Positions 35,411 to 46,016 of a DNA stretch of 64,000 nucleotides are shown here, in pieces; position 1 is the stretch's first letter, and the number at the start of each line of letters is the position of its first letter. The position numbers and the translations under genes are program-made. The notes under the pieces were generated by a model. That model did not search any database, had not been told where the DNA came from, and worked only from the letters and a program-made list of their open reading frames with translations. The DNA is taken from positions 248,001 through 312,000 of the forward strand of contig CBDANA010000009.1 in assembly GCA_965197385.1 (NCBI GenBank), written 5' to 3'. The stretch is from G963667915 sp965197385. GTDB taxonomy: Bacteria > Acidobacteriota > Vicinamibacteria > Vicinamibacterales > UBA823.

Positions 35411-37800
35411 CAACCTTCACGAGTATTCCGAAAGAAATCGAAGCAGTACTGGAGCAGCGGAGCCCCACGACCTCCCGGAGGGAGTTCCTCAAGACCTCTG
35501 GTCTGTTGGTCGTGAGCTTCAGCGCGGCGGCCGTCACAGGCGCCGGGCCACGCGCGGGAGGCGACGCGACCGGCGTCGTCGTCCAGGCAGCGGGCCCGTA
35601 TCCCGACCCCGACTTCAGACAGCTTGATTCGTGGATCGTCATTCATGGAGACGACACGGCGACCTTCTACGTCGGCAAGACCGATTGTGGCCAGGGTACG
35701 GGCACAGCATTTCGGCAGATGATGTCCGACGAATTGGATATCGCCTTCGATAAAACCAGCCTCGTCATGGGCAGCACCGATGTGACCCCCGATCAGGGCG
35801 GGTCGGGCGGTTCTGACGCCATCCAGAGAGATGGCTGGCCTATGCGGCGGGTGGCCGCCGAGGCCCGGCGCGTCCTGCTGGAATTGGCCGCCGAGCGGTT
35901 CGGGGTGCCTGTCGAGCAACTCGACGTCAGCGAAGCGGTGATTACCCTGAAATCGGATCCCTCCAGGCGGGTCACCTACGCGGAGTTGATCGGTGGGCGG
36001 CGGTTCAATGTCACGCTGACGGGAAGGGATATCAACGCGACCACCGGCGTGGCCGAGGTCAAGCCGGTCCAGGAGCTCCGGATCGTCGGCCAGTCGCCGC
36101 AGCGCTATGACATTCCGCCCAAGGTGGATGGGTCGTTGACATGGGCGGTGGATGTCAAGCTTCCCGGAATGGTGCATGCGCGCAACGTCAAGCCGCCGGT
36201 TGTGGGCGCCACACTCCGCAGCATCGACGAGTCGTTCGTTCGGGACCTGCCAGGATTCATCCGGGTGGTCCACAAGGGCAACTACGTGGCGGTGGTCTGC
36301 GAGCGGGAAGAGCAGGCCATCAACGCCGCCAGACGGCTCCGGGTCGAGTGGGAGAAACCGGCGGCGGCGCCGTTCCCGACATCCGAAGGGTTGTACGCGT
36401 ACATGCGCCGCGCGACGCCCACCTCGAGCTCTGATCCGGACGTGGTGGGGAATCCCGAGGCGGCGCTCGAGGGCGCGGCCACGGTGATCGAAGCCGAATA
36501 CGATTTCCCGTTCCAGGGACACACGGCCTTCGGTCCAGCGCATGCCCTGGCCGACCCGTCGGACGCTCAGATGACGATCTACTCCAACGACATGAAATCC
36601 TACGGCATGCGGAACGGAGTCGCCGAGTTCCTTGGGATGCCCAGGGACCGGGTGCGCGTCGTCTGGATGGAAGGTCCCCAGGGCTACGGCCGCACGGCGG
36701 CTGACGATGCGGGCTTTGAGGCAGCCTTCCTGGCGAAAGAGATCGGCCGGCCGGTGCGCGTGCAGTGGATGCGGGACGAGGAGACGGCCTGGGACACGAA
36801 GGGGCCCGCCTTTACCTTCAGGTTACGTGGCGGACTGGACGCCCAGGGCGACCTCGTCGCGCTCGATTACGATGCGCAGGCTGCCGACTACAATCACGTC
36901 GGGTACAACGAAGTCGAGACGGTATTGATCTCACAACTCATGGGGACGCGGCGGGTGACGCCGAGCCGCGGCCGCGCGGGAACGCCTTCCGAGAGGTATG
37001 TCATCCCGAACCGGCGCACCGCGGCTCGGGTTGTGCGCCTCCCCGCGGTGTGGGAAACGCCGCTTCGAACCGGAAACCTCCGGGATCCCAACGGACCACA
37101 GGTGACCTTCGCCTCCGAATCGTTCATCGACGAGCTGGCGGCGGCGGCGAATGCCGATCCGATCGCGTTCCGATTACGTCTGCTCACCGGCAGCACCGAC
37201 GACGACAGCGGGTTCATACGGGCGCGCTCGATCGCAGTGATTCGCGCGGCGGCCGATGCGTATGGCTGGGATCCCCGTCCGTCGCCGAAGGCGCGCGGCA
37301 CTGGAGCCATTTTAACGGGGCGTGGGATGGCCTACGCATTCCGCAACCAGACGGTCCTGGCGGAGATTGTCGAGGTCGAGGTGAATCGTAACACCGGTCA
37401 CGTCTGGGCGAAGCGGATCGTCTGCGCGCACGACTGTGGACTGGTCATCAACCCCGGGGGGTTGCGCGGCACGATCGAGGGCGGGATGCTGCACTCGCTG
37501 AGCCGCGCGCTCCACGAAGAAGTGCGGTTCGACAGCGAAAAGGTCACGAGCGTGGATTGGAGGTCTCATCCCAGCCTCACGCACACCGACACGCCGGCCG
37601 CGATCGACGTCGTGCTGGTCAACGGAGATCCCAATCCGGACCGGTTCGATCTGCCGCACTACGGAGCCGGCGAGGCCGTCTGCAAACCCCTGATTGCGGC
37701 GGTCGCCAACGCCATCTACGATGCGACCGGAGTGCGTCTTCGCCGGGTACCCTTCCGAGATGAACGGGTGCTCGCGGAGCTCAAGGCCGCCGCCGTGTAG
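35407..37800 (+). CDS. Molybdopterin subunit of an IorB-like hydroxylase, Tat-exported
   Basis: 797 residues. A twin-arginine leader lies inside the N-terminus (TTSRREFLKTSGLLVVSFSA). The Moco domains follow: FYVGKTDCGQGTGTAFRQMM, TPDQGGSGGSDAIQRDGWPM, VDVKLPGMVHARNVKPP, PFQGHTAFGPAHALAD, RVVWMEGPQGYGRTAADDAG and a C-terminal LPHYGAGEAVCKPLI with the Glu expected at the active site. With the small subunit it forms an exported aldehyde or N-heterocycle oxidising enzyme; the export leader is only on the large subunit, so the pair should fold before export. The substrate is unknown. Confidence 0.9.
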   Translation: MTTFTSIPKEIEAVLEQRSPTTSRREFLKTSGLLVVSFSAAAVTGAGPRAGGDATGVVVQAAGPYPDPDFRQLDSWIVIHGDDTATFYVGKTDCGQGTGTAFRQMMSDELDIAFDKTSLVMGSTDVTPDQGGSGGSDAIQRDGWPMRRVAAEARRVLLELAAERFGVPVEQLDVSEAVITLKSDPSRRVTYAELIGGRRFNVTLTGRDINATTGVAEVKPVQELRIVGQSPQRYDIPPKVDGSLTWAVDVKLPGMVHARNVKPPVVGATLRSIDESFVRDLPGFIRVVHKGNYVAVVCEREEQAINAARRLRVEWEKPAAAPFPTSEGLYAYMRRATPTSSSDPDVVGNPEAALEGAATVIEAEYDFPFQGHTAFGPAHALADPSDAQMTIYSNDMKSYGMRNGVAEFLGMPRDRVRVVWMEGPQGYGRTAADDAGFEAAFLAKEIGRPVRVQWMRDEETAWDTKGPAFTFRLRGGLDAQGDLVALDYDAQAADYNHVGYNEVETVLISQLMGTRRVTPSRGRAGTPSERYVIPNRRTAARVVRLPAVWETPLRTGNLRDPNGPQVTFASESFIDELAAAANADPIAFRLRLLTGSTDDDSGFIRARSIAVIRAAADAYGWDPRPSPKARGTGAILTGRGMAYAFRNQTVLAEIVEVEVNRNTGHVWAKRIVCAHDCGLVINPGGLRGTIEGGMLHSLSRALHEEVRFDSEKVTSVDWRSHPSLTHTDTPAAIDVVLVNGDPNPDRFDLPHYGAGEAVCKPLIAAVANAIYDATGVRLRRVPFRDERVLAELKAAAV

Positions 37801-37816
37801 GCTAATCACGACCCTT

Positions 37817-38254
37817 AGCAGCCCGTGGTGCGACAACCCGAAGCATCATGAGACCGGCTCGCTCTTGGTCACGTAGAGTTGCTGGGTAGGATACGCAAAT
37901 TCAATCCCGGCCTCCTGGAATTCCTCCATCAGCCGAAAATTAATGGACTGCTGCAGATCCAAGTACACGTTGTACTCCGGGCTGAGCACGTAAAAGACAG
38001 TTTCGAAAATAAGCGCGAAGTCGCCGAAGCTTTGGAAGTTGGATCGGTCAAACTTGGCATTCTTGTGCTCTTCGACGATCCGCTTGATCATCGGCGGGAG
38101 TGCGCGACGTGGATTTGCGGAAGGGTTCCGTCTTCGCTTCCGGCGGGGTCAACCCCGATTGTGAGGAGCACACGCGGATGCGCGGACGCCCGGGGCGGGA
38201 TGCAGCGCCGGTCGAATGCCGCTGGGTGGGGGGCACATGCCTGGCGTAGCAGCG
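37817..38254 (-). repeat. Split inverted-repeat element around an MscS fragment
   Basis: At 37817-37830 AGCAGCCCGTGGTG repeats the outer end of the 61455 element. At about 38195-38240 the minus strand reads GCGGCATTCGACCGGCGCTG then CATCCCGCCCCGGGCG, matching the other arm of the family. Both ends point the way expected if one element had been opened and its middle replaced by the MscS fragment between them. The outer ~20 bases of the second end are not recognisable. Confidence 0.55.
37846..38180 (-). pseudogene. Mechanosensitive channel (MscS family) C-terminal relic
   Basis: Reads MIKRIVEEHKNAKFDRSNFQ, FGDFALIFETVFYVLSPEYN, VYLDLQQSINFRLMEEF and GIEFAYPTQQLYV, the cytosolic alpha/beta end of an MscS-like channel. 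Upstream, RVLLTIGV and TPPEAKTEPFRK continue the domain in two other frames, so at least two indels are present. All membrane helices are absent. Confidence 0.75.
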
Positions 38255-38276
38255 CCGGCGTCGAGGGGGGGGTGCC

Positions 38277-38318
38277 GATCTGATACGGACCGAGGCGGGC
38301 GTCGCGGGCTAAGGCCAT
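38277..38318 (-). pseudogene. Kinase N-terminal tip
   Basis: MALARDARLGPYQI is the standard opening of a Ser/Thr kinase of this group. It continues directly into the repeat-element arm (AAFDRRCIPPRA) and then the MscS relic. Nothing of the P-loop or catalytic region remains. Confidence 0.55.
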
Positions 38319-38432
38319 TGCTGGGAACGGCCAAGTATAGCGCAGGGGGACGTCACTCCCTCTCTCGGCCGACACTAACGAGAGTCGTATAATATAGTGA
38401 CAACTGCCACGATCTCTGCTACACTCCGACGC

Positions 38433-39136
38433 ATGGGACATCCTGCAGGAGTATCGCGTGATTTCCACTCACTCGAGCGGCGCCGCATGCAGGCGGCTCG
38501 GCTGTTGGACAAGGGGTATCCCGAAGCCGAGGTCGCGCGGCGCATCGGGGTCCATCGCCAATCCGTCAATCGCTGGGCCCAGGACTTGGCGCGCGGCGGA
38601 CGGGTGGCGCTGAAGCGTGCGGGCCGTGCCGGCCGGAAGCCACGCTTGACCGCGGACGACCTGCGCCGCATTGAGCACGGCCTCAAGCGGGGGCCCGAAG
38701 CGCTGGGATACGGTACGAGTCTCTGGACGGCGTGGCGGGTCGCGGATCTGATCGAACGTGAGTGCGGCGTGAAGTTTTCGACCGGCCACGTCTGGCGGCT
38801 CTTGCGTAACGCGCTGGGCTGGAGTCCGCAGCGGCCAACGGGCCGCGCGCTCGAACGCAACGAGGCGGCCATCCGCCGGTGGAAACAGGAGCGCTGGCCC
38901 GCGCTTAAAAAAACGCGGAAATCCAGGGGCACACCATCGTCTTCGTCGACGAAAGCGGGCTGAGCGAACGGCCGCATCGCTATCGCACCTGGGCGCCGCG
39001 CGGCGAGACCCCGGTGCTGCAGTATCACTTCCGCTGGCGGCCTCGCGGCGTCCCACTCGTCGATTGGCAGCTCACTTTCGCCGCCACGGCCTATAACTTG
39101 GTCCGCCTGCGGAATCTGGAGGCGACGTGTCCCTGA
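38433..39136 (+). pseudogene. IS630-like transposase relic with a foreign tail
   Basis: The first frame has an HTH start (MQAARLLDKGYPEAEVARRI, GVHRQSVNRWAQDLARGG) typical of IS630/Tc1 transposases. After a run of seven A (38907-38913) the -1 frame gives GHTIVFVDESGLSERPHRYR and TWAPRGETP, the first catalytic Asp region; IS630 elements often need such a frameshift. The last part (FAATAYNLVRLRNLE) instead resembles the C-terminus of IS4/IS5/IS1182-type transposases, so two elements are joined. The remaining catalytic Asp and Glu of IS630 are absent. Confidence 0.65.
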
Positions 39137-39274
39137 TCGCCGGCCGCGCGTGTCGCCGGCCCCCTCATCGGGGTCAGCGCACACCCGTGCGCACTGTCGT
39201 CGGGCGGTCGTTACCCGCATGATGCTTAAGAAAACTGAATCGTACCGGGTTTCTCGGAGACCGAATTCGTTGAA

Positions 39275-40232
39275 TCAGGCCACCTCAGCCTGCTCATAGT
39301 ACTGCGCCTCGAACTCTGCTGGTGGAATGTCCCCGAGCGGCCCCAACAGTCGTCGTGTGTTGAACCAGTCCACCCACGTCAAGGTGGCGAACTCCACGGC
39401 CTCGAGGGTGCGCCACGGGCCCTTCCGTCGAATCACCTCCGTCTTGTACAAGCCGATCACCGATTCGGCGAGGGCATTGTCATAGGCATCGCCTTGGCTG
39501 CCGACCGACGGCGCGATGCCGGCGTCCACGAGGCGATCCGTGTACCGCATCGAGAGATATTGCGACCCGGCATCACTGTGATGTACGAGGCCGGTGAGGG
39601 CGTCGCCCCGGCGGGCGTAGATCGCCTGCTCCAACGCATCCAGCACAAAGTCCGTGCGCATGGAGGCCGACACCCGCCAGCCCACAATGCGGCGCGCAAA
39701 CACGTCGATGACGACCGCGACGTAGACAAAGCCGCCCCAGGTTGCGACGTACGTGAAATCGGAGACCCAGAGCTGATTCGGACGGGTGGCCACGAATCGG
39801 CGGTCAACGAGGTCCACCGACGTGAAATCGGAGACCCAGAGCTGATTCGGACGGGTGGCCACGAATCGGCGGGAGGTCCACCGGGCGACCGCCCTCACCT
39901 GCGGGGGTCGTGGTGACCCAGGCCCGGCCCCGGACGGCCCCGGCAAGGCCCATCGCGCGCATCAGGCGCGCCACGGTGCAGCGCGCCACGCGGACGCCGT
40001 CCCGCCGCAGCTGCTTCCAGACTTTCCGGGGGCCGTAGACCTGCTGGTGCGCGTCATAGACCCGCTGAATCTCGACGCGGAGCTGATCGTCGCGCTGCGC
40101 CCGTGCGGACCGGCGCGCCGGATGTGTCCGCTGGTGCCGATGGCGATGATACGTCGACGGGGCGATCGGCAGCACGGCGCAGATCGGCTCGACCCCGAAC
40201 ACGGCGCGATGGTCGGCGATGAACTGGACCAT
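39275..40232 (-). pseudogene. IS3 transposase OrfB, frameshifted and internally duplicated
   Basis: The first frame encodes VEPICAVLPIAPSTYHRHR and VYDAHQQVYGPRKVWKQLRR (the HTH_21 region). After a shift near 39900 the DDE domain follows: RPNQLWVSDFTYV (Asp), GLVHHSDAGSQYLS (Asp) and NALAESVIGLYKTE (Glu). The RRFVATRPNQLWVSDFT block is present twice because of a 69-bp tandem duplication (39751-39819 and 39820-39872). All three catalytic residues remain, but frameshift and duplication make activity unlikely. Confidence 0.82.
39751..39872 (-). repeat. Tandem duplication inside IS3 orfB (69-bp period)
   Basis: 53 identical bases occur at 39751-39803 and 39820-39872. The period of 69 bp keeps frame (23 codons) and duplicates the first catalytic Asp segment. 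Confidence 0.9.
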
Positions 40233-40237
40233 CGTGG

Positions 40238-40558
40238 CTACGTCCTCCGGCGGTCGAGCTCCGCCTGGGCGAAATACGCGAACGCTTTCCGCAGGATCTC
40301 ATTCGCCTGCTTCAGCTCACGGACCTCGCGCTCCAGCTCCTTCAACCGCTCCCGCTCGCTCGTCGTCAGGCCCGGCCGATGCCCAGCATCACGCTGCGCC
40401 TGCCGCACCCACTTCCGCAGCGTCTCCGCCGTGCAGCCGAGCTTCGGCGCCACCGACTGCAGCACCGCCCACTCTGAGGCGTGGGCCTCTCGGTGCTCCT
40501 CGACCATCCGGACGGCACGTTCGCGCACTTCCGGAGAAAACCGACTTGGACGTCCCAT
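40238..40558 (-). CDS. IS3 transposase OrfA
   Basis: 106 residues: an HTH domain (MGRPSRFSPEVRERAVRMVE, CTAETLRKWVRQAQRD) and a leucine-zipper-like helix (LKELEREVRELKQANEILRK). OrfB starts six bases after its stop instead of overlapping in -1 frame. Confidence 0.88.
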   Translation of the reverse strand: MGRPSRFSPEVRERAVRMVEEHREAHASEWAVLQSVAPKLGCTAETLRKWVRQAQRDAGHRPGLTTSERERLKELEREVRELKQANEILRKAFAYFAQAELDRRRT

Positions 40559-40642
40559 AGACCCCATCCTCCCAAGCAATGAGGTCTCCGAGAAACCCGG
40601 TACGATTCAAACAGCCCGATACCCGGGTTCTTCAGCAGCCTG

Positions 40643-41630
40643 CTAGGCGATTTTGACGACCATCCGGCCGCGCCCTGATCCGTCGAGCAACGTCGCGAAG
40701 GTCTGCGGCAGATCGCGTAGCGTGATTTCGCGGGCAATCGTCGGCAGGTGCTTCGGCCTCATAGTCGTGGTCAGGCGGTGCCAGACTTCGCGTCGACGAT
40801 CCATCGGGCACGCCGCTGAGTCGATACCGAGAAGGCTGATGCCTCGCAAGATGAACGGCAGGACGGTGGTGTGCAGCTCCACGCCGGCCGTTAGGCCAGA
40901 GCTGGTGATGCAGCCGCCGGGCATCATCGTGCGGGTGAGCCAGGCCAAGATCTCACCGCCAACGGGATCAATTGCGCCGGCCCAGGTCGACGTCTCGAGT
41001 GGGCGGGTGCCCATCTGCAGCTCGCGTCTGGAAAGCACGCGCGTAGCGCCCAGTGAGCGCAGGTACTCGTGCTCGCTGTCCTTACCGGTGAGCGCCGTCA
41101 CGTCGTACCCCAACGTCGTCAGTAACTCGACGGCCATGCTTCCAACACCGCCTGTGGCACCCGTGACGATGGCCCGACCGTTTTGAGGTGCCAAGCCGTT
41201 TCGCTCCATCCGCATGATTGACAGCGCTGCGGTGAAGCCTGCCGTGCCGATCGTCATGGCGTCGAAGGCGGTGAGGCCCTGTGGCAACGGCACGACCCAA
41301 TCGGCCGGCACCCGGACGTACTCGGCGTAGCCACTATCGCTCGCGACCCCGAGGTCGTACCCGGCCACGAGCACCTGGTCGCCCTCCCGAAACATCGCGG
41401 CCGAGCTCGACACGACCGATCCCGCGACGTCGATCCCCCGATCAACGGAAACCGACGAAGGATCTGCCGGCGCCGGTCGCCGCCAACGCATCCTTGTAGT
41501 TGATGCTCGAGTTGGCGGCCTTGATCACCACGTCACCCGGGGTCAGCTCGTTGAGTGTGGCCCGCACGAGCCGACTTTCCACCTTGCCGTGCTCTTCAAA
41601 GATGCGAAAAGCGTCGAATTCGTCCACCAT
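40643..41630 (-). pseudogene. acuI: AcuI/YhdH-like acrylyl-CoA reductase, two indels
   Basis: Medium-chain dehydrogenase of the YhdH/AcuI type: start DEFDAFRIFEEHGKVESRLV and SSINYKDALAATG, then a break, then GIDVAGSVVSSSA, GDQVLVAGYDLGV, AIVTGATGGVGSMAVELLTT (NADPH site) and a normal end. Between 41445 and 41470 two one-base deletions are needed to restore the family sequence (…GRILRRFPLIGGIDVAG…); one is in a run of G. The family reduces acryloyl-CoA to propionyl-CoA. It follows a PrpE-like gene, so the pair fits 3-hydroxypropionate/acrylate/propionate metabolism. Confidence 0.8.
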
Positions 41631-41688
41631 GTGTCACCCTACAAGAAAGAGCGTCCTTGGTCTTTCGTCCTTGGTCCTCGGTGTCAGG

Positions 41689-43581
41689 CTACGACTGCGG
41701 GTAGCCGAGCACCGCGAGCGCTTCGGCGATTTCCCCGAGAATGGCCGGGTCGTCGATCGTGGCGGGCGTCTTGACCTCGACGCCGTCGGCGATCTTCTTC
41801 ATCGTGCCGCGAAGGATCTTCCCTGAGCGCGTCTTGGGCAGGCGTGCCACGACGGTCGCGACCTTGAACGATGCCAGCGGCCCGATCTGCGCACGAACCT
41901 TCTGGATGAGCTCCTGAACAATCTCGGCGTGCGGCCGTGCCACGCCGGCCTTGAGCACGGCGACGCCGAGCGGGATCTCACCCTTGAGGCTGTCGGCTAC
42001 GCCAAAGACGGCGCATTCGGCGACGTCGGGATGTGAGGCGAGGACTTCCTCCATCCCGCCGGTCGAGAGCCGATGGCCGGCAACGTTGATGATGTCGTCG
42101 GTGCGGCCCATGATCCACAGGTAGCCGTCCGCGTCCTTGTGGCCGGCATCGGCGGTCGAATAGTAGCCGGGAAACGCACTGAGATAGGTGTCGCGGTAGC
42201 CTTCGTCGTTGTGCCAGAGCGTCGGCAGGCAGCCGGGCGGGAGCGGCAGCTTGATGACGATGCTGCCGGTCTTGCCGGCGGGCACCTCGTGACCCGCCTC
42301 GTTCAGCACGCGAACGTCATACCCCGGTACTTCCTTGGCGCACAACCCAGGCTTGACCGGCAGCAGCTCCACGCCGACACAGTTCGCACCGACCGCCCAG
42401 CTGGTCTCGGTTTGCCACCAGTGATCGATGACCGGCACGTTCAACTGCTCGCGCGCCCATTCGAGCGTGTCAGGGTCGCATCGCTCACCGGCAAGAAAGA
42501 GTGTGCGAAAGGTACTCAAGTCATATCGGCGGATGTGGTCACCATTGGGATCGTCGCGTTTGATGGCGCGAAACGCCGTCGGTGCCGTAAACAGCGCGTT
42601 CACGCCGTGCTGCGAAATCATGCGCCAGAAAGCGCCGGGATCAGGGGTACCGACCGGCTTGCCTTCGTACAGTACGCTGGTGCAGCCCTTGAAGAGCGGC
42701 GCATAGACGATGTAGGAGTGGCCGACGGTCTACCCGAGGTCCGACGCCGCCCAGTACACGTCGCCCTCGTTCATCCCGTACACAGCCTGCATCGTCCACT
42801 TCAGCGCCACGAGATGACCGCCGTGGTCGCGGACGACACCTTTGGGGACGCCCGTGGTGCCGGACGTATACAGAATGTAGAGCGGGTCGGTGGCGGCAAC
42901 CGGCACGCAGTCGACCGGCTGGGCGCCGGCCATCAACTCGGACCAGTCGACGTCGCGTCCGGCGACCATCCGCGCGTCTACCTGGGGACGCTGAAGAATG
43001 ATGCACCGATCGGGTTTTACCGGAGCGATCTCGATCGCCTGGTCGAGGAGCGGCTTGTACGGAATGACTCGGGTGACTTCGATGCCGCACGATGCCGAAA
43101 TGATCAGCTTCGGCCTCGCGTCTCCGATGCGGGTGGCCAGCTCGTTCGGGGCGAAGCCCCCGAACACCACGGAGTGAATCGCACCGATGCGGGCGCACGC
43201 CAGCATCGCGATGACCGCCTCGGGCACCATCGGCATATAGACGATGACGCGGTCGCCCTTTGCCACGTCCTGCCCGACCAGGACACCGGCGAAGCGTGCC
43301 ACGTCAGCCAGCAGCTGTGAATATGTGAAGATCTTGACGGTATCTGTAACCGGGCTGTCGTAGATCAGTGCCGGCTGCTCACCGCGCCCCTCGTCTACGT
43401 GCCGATCGAGCGCGTCGTAGCAGCTGTTGACAATGCCGCCGGTGGACCAGCGATAGAGCGGCGCGCGCGAGTCGTCCAGGACCTTGTCCCACCGCTTGTG
43501 CCAGTGGACCTGTTCGGCCGCTTCGGCCCAGAACGCGTCGGGATTGCGCAAAGAAAGCGTGTGAAGCTCGGTCTGGTTCAT
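41689..43581 (-). pseudogene. prpE: Propionyl-CoA synthetase (PrpE-like) with an in-frame TAG
   Basis: 630 codons, full length for the family: WHKRWDKVLDDSRAPLYRW, DPLYILYTSGTTGVPKGVVR (P-loop), VYWAASDLG, then TAG (42730-42732), then TVGHSYIVYAPL, DHWWQTETSWAVG, YSTADAGHKDADGYLWIMGR and KTRSGKILRGTMKKI with the acylated Lys. The family has Trp at the TAG position (SDxGWxVGHSY), so TGG to TAG is likely. If truly TAG, no ligase is made. The enzyme activates propionate to propionyl-CoA, beside an AcuI-like gene. Confidence 0.85.
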
Positions 43582-43661
43582 GCACTGACACCGGTTCGAA
43601 CGTCACAGCCGCTGGGTCTCGCGACCGCTGGCGCGTCGCACCCCACGAGAAGGCGCTGATT

Positions 43662-46007
43662 CTAGTAGCCTTCGAGCACCGGAAACAGCTCGTCGCCCTG
43701 GAGCGGCTGCACTCCGAACGCATTGAGTGTCATCGACACCATGCGATACCGCGCCGCGGTGGCGGCGATGCTCATCATCTGGTGCGTGTCGTAGCGCTCG
43801 GACAGTGTGGCCCAGGTCTCGTCGGAGATCATCGTGTCGTGATACATCTCGTTCGCGGCGTCGATCAGGACCCGCTCGTTCGCGTTCCAGCCGGTGGCAT
43901 CCCTGCCCTGCGCGATCCAGAGCGGCTCGAGCCCGTGCTCGCGCGCGAAGCCGACGCTGTCCACGTGCTTCGCCCATTCGTAGACCGCCTGCGCGTTCCA
44001 TCCGGTGCGCAGGATAAGCAGCTCGCGGTCGTGCGGGGCCAGCCGCGACCGCTCGGGGTTCAGCACGTACCCCGGATTCGTACCGCGCGCCGCCGCCATG
44101 TCCGGATGCCGTCGAAACGTGCGCCCCACCCGCAGCCCGTCACCCTCGACCGGTTCGATCCGAGGCACGCTGAGCGACGGCTCGCAGTCGGGCACGATGA
44201 CGCGGTAGGTGACGTCGTTGGTCGGGATGCGTGCAGTCGTGTCGTCGTCAGGCTGGATCCCGAGTGCATTGAACAGGATCGCGTGCGAGGTGCTCTCGGT
44301 CACCGCCACGACGGCGTCCATCAGGTTGTACAGGTCGTACTGCGACGAGAGCGCATCCCAGGTCTGATCGGTGACCGACGCGTTCCGGAACAGCTCGTCG
44401 GCTAGCCCGAGCAGGACGGCTTCGAACTCGATCGAGCCGTCTGGGGGCCCCTCCGCGACACGCCGCACCTCTTCGGCGGTCAGTCCAGACTCGCCGGCAC
44501 GACTTGCGTGGGTCGCCCAGAGGGTAGCGTTCTGGGTGAGCCAGGCGGTGCGCAGGATCAGGATCGCGCGATGACGCGGCGACAGCGTCGAGTCATGTGT
44601 GATGTAGCGCATGAACGGAAACACCCGGTCGGCAAGTGCCGGTACTCGGATAAGCGTCGGCAGCGCGTTGCCCGGATTGCCGTCAGGTGCATATTTCTCA
44701 ACGACCGCGCGCTGCTCGTCGGTCCACTCCGCCTCGGGAAGCCGCGGGACGCGGGCCTCCGTTAGACGGTCGATGGACCTGTTGCTGCCTGGAGGATCGG
44801 TGATCGCGTGCGCCGGCTGGATGCGAAGCAGCACCGCGTCCTCTTCCTCGGTCAGGACGTAGAGATACCCATCGGGGCCCTGGCGGACGTCCCGGATCCG
44901 CTGCTTGAGCTCTGTGAGCAGCCACTCGCGGCGAATCTCCTCACCCCGCCGGTTGAAGACGATCCGTTCGAGATGTCCTGTGCGTCGCATCCGTCCGACC
45001 ATCATCGACCCGACGAAGAGGTTGCCCTGCCACGCCGGAAAGTGCTCGCCGGTGTAGAACGTCAACCCCGATGGCCCGATCGTCGGCCACCAGAGGACCT
45101 CCGGTTGCTCGAACTCTGCGCGCCATGGCGTGTCGGTCACCCGGACGCCGGAGTACTCACGGCCGTAGGACGCCAGCGGCCACCCGTAGTTCTCGCCCGG
45201 CCTGATGATATTGGCCTCGTCACCTCCCTGGGGCCCGTTCTCGGTCGCCTAGAGATCGCCGGTCTCGGGATGAAACGCGAGGCCGAGCTGATTCCGGTGC
45301 CCCATCGAGTAGATCTCCGGCAGATAGGCGGTGTTGCCGACGCACGGGTTGTCATCGACCGCCGTGCCGTCGTCGTTCAGCCGCAGGAGCTTGCCGAAAT
45401 GGGTGCTCGGGTCCTGGGCATATTCGCCAGTCTGTGCGAACCGGTAGGAGCCACCGACGGTCATGAACAACGTCCCGTCCGGTGCGAACAGCACCCTGGA
45501 CGCGGCGATGCCGCGATCCCGCCCGTCCGCCACGAAGATGTCGCGGACCTCGGTCAGTGCGCCCCCGTCGAGGCGACCCCGGGCCAGCGCCACTGTCACG
45601 TCGGGGCTCCCGTCACGCGCGATCGACTTGGAATACGTCAGGTAGACGATGCGGTCGTCGTCCGGGTGGATGGCGATGTCCATGAGCCCGGCGCGGGCCG
45701 AACCGGCGAACACCTCCGGCACCCCCGGGATGTCCCGCTCCAGGAGCTGACCGTTGCGAATCACCCGCAACGTGCCCTTGTCGCGCTCGGTCACCAGAAT
45801 GTCGCCGTTCTCTCTGAAGGCCATCCCCCAGGGATGGGAGAGTCCGCCGGCGACCGGCACCACACGAATGCGAGGCACCTCGGCGGTGTGAAGCACCACC
45901 GGCCCGGCCGGCGGCGGCAGCGCCGGCACGCCGTCCTGCCGCTGGGCGGCTGCCGATACGCCGACGAGGGCGAGCGTGAGCGTCAGGGCCCGGGTCGATA
46001 TTGCCAC
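43662..46007 (-). pseudogene. Fusion of PQQ sugar dehydrogenase and two CMD/AhpD-like domains, with a TAG
   Basis: 781 codons. Residues 1-20 form a leader; about 40-390 form a quinoprotein propeller: GGLSHPWGMAFRENGDILVT, GHRNQLGLAFHPETGDL, then TAG (45249-45251), then ATENGPQGGDEANI and RIRDVRQGPDGYLYVLTEEE. Two carboxymuconolactone-decarboxylase-like repeats follow (SPRHRAILILRTAWLTQNAT; APHDRELLILRTGWNAQAVY). Family members have Trp at the TAG (DLWxTENG). Such a fusion is not one I know. CMD domains normally bear a CxxC or bind small aromatic lactones; these lack CxxC. GTG start; it lies 9 bases after the protease gene. Confidence 0.78.
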
Positions 46008-46016
46008 GGATTGGTT

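Larger units (their letters stand above)
39236..40609 (-). mobile_element. IS3-family insertion sequence (1374 bp)
   Basis: Bounded by perfect 27-bp inverted repeats (39236-39262 and 40583-40609) that begin TGAATCGTACCGGGTTTCTC. AAC flanks both ends, fitting a 3-bp target duplication. It holds orfA and orfB in minus orientation. Confidence 0.88.
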
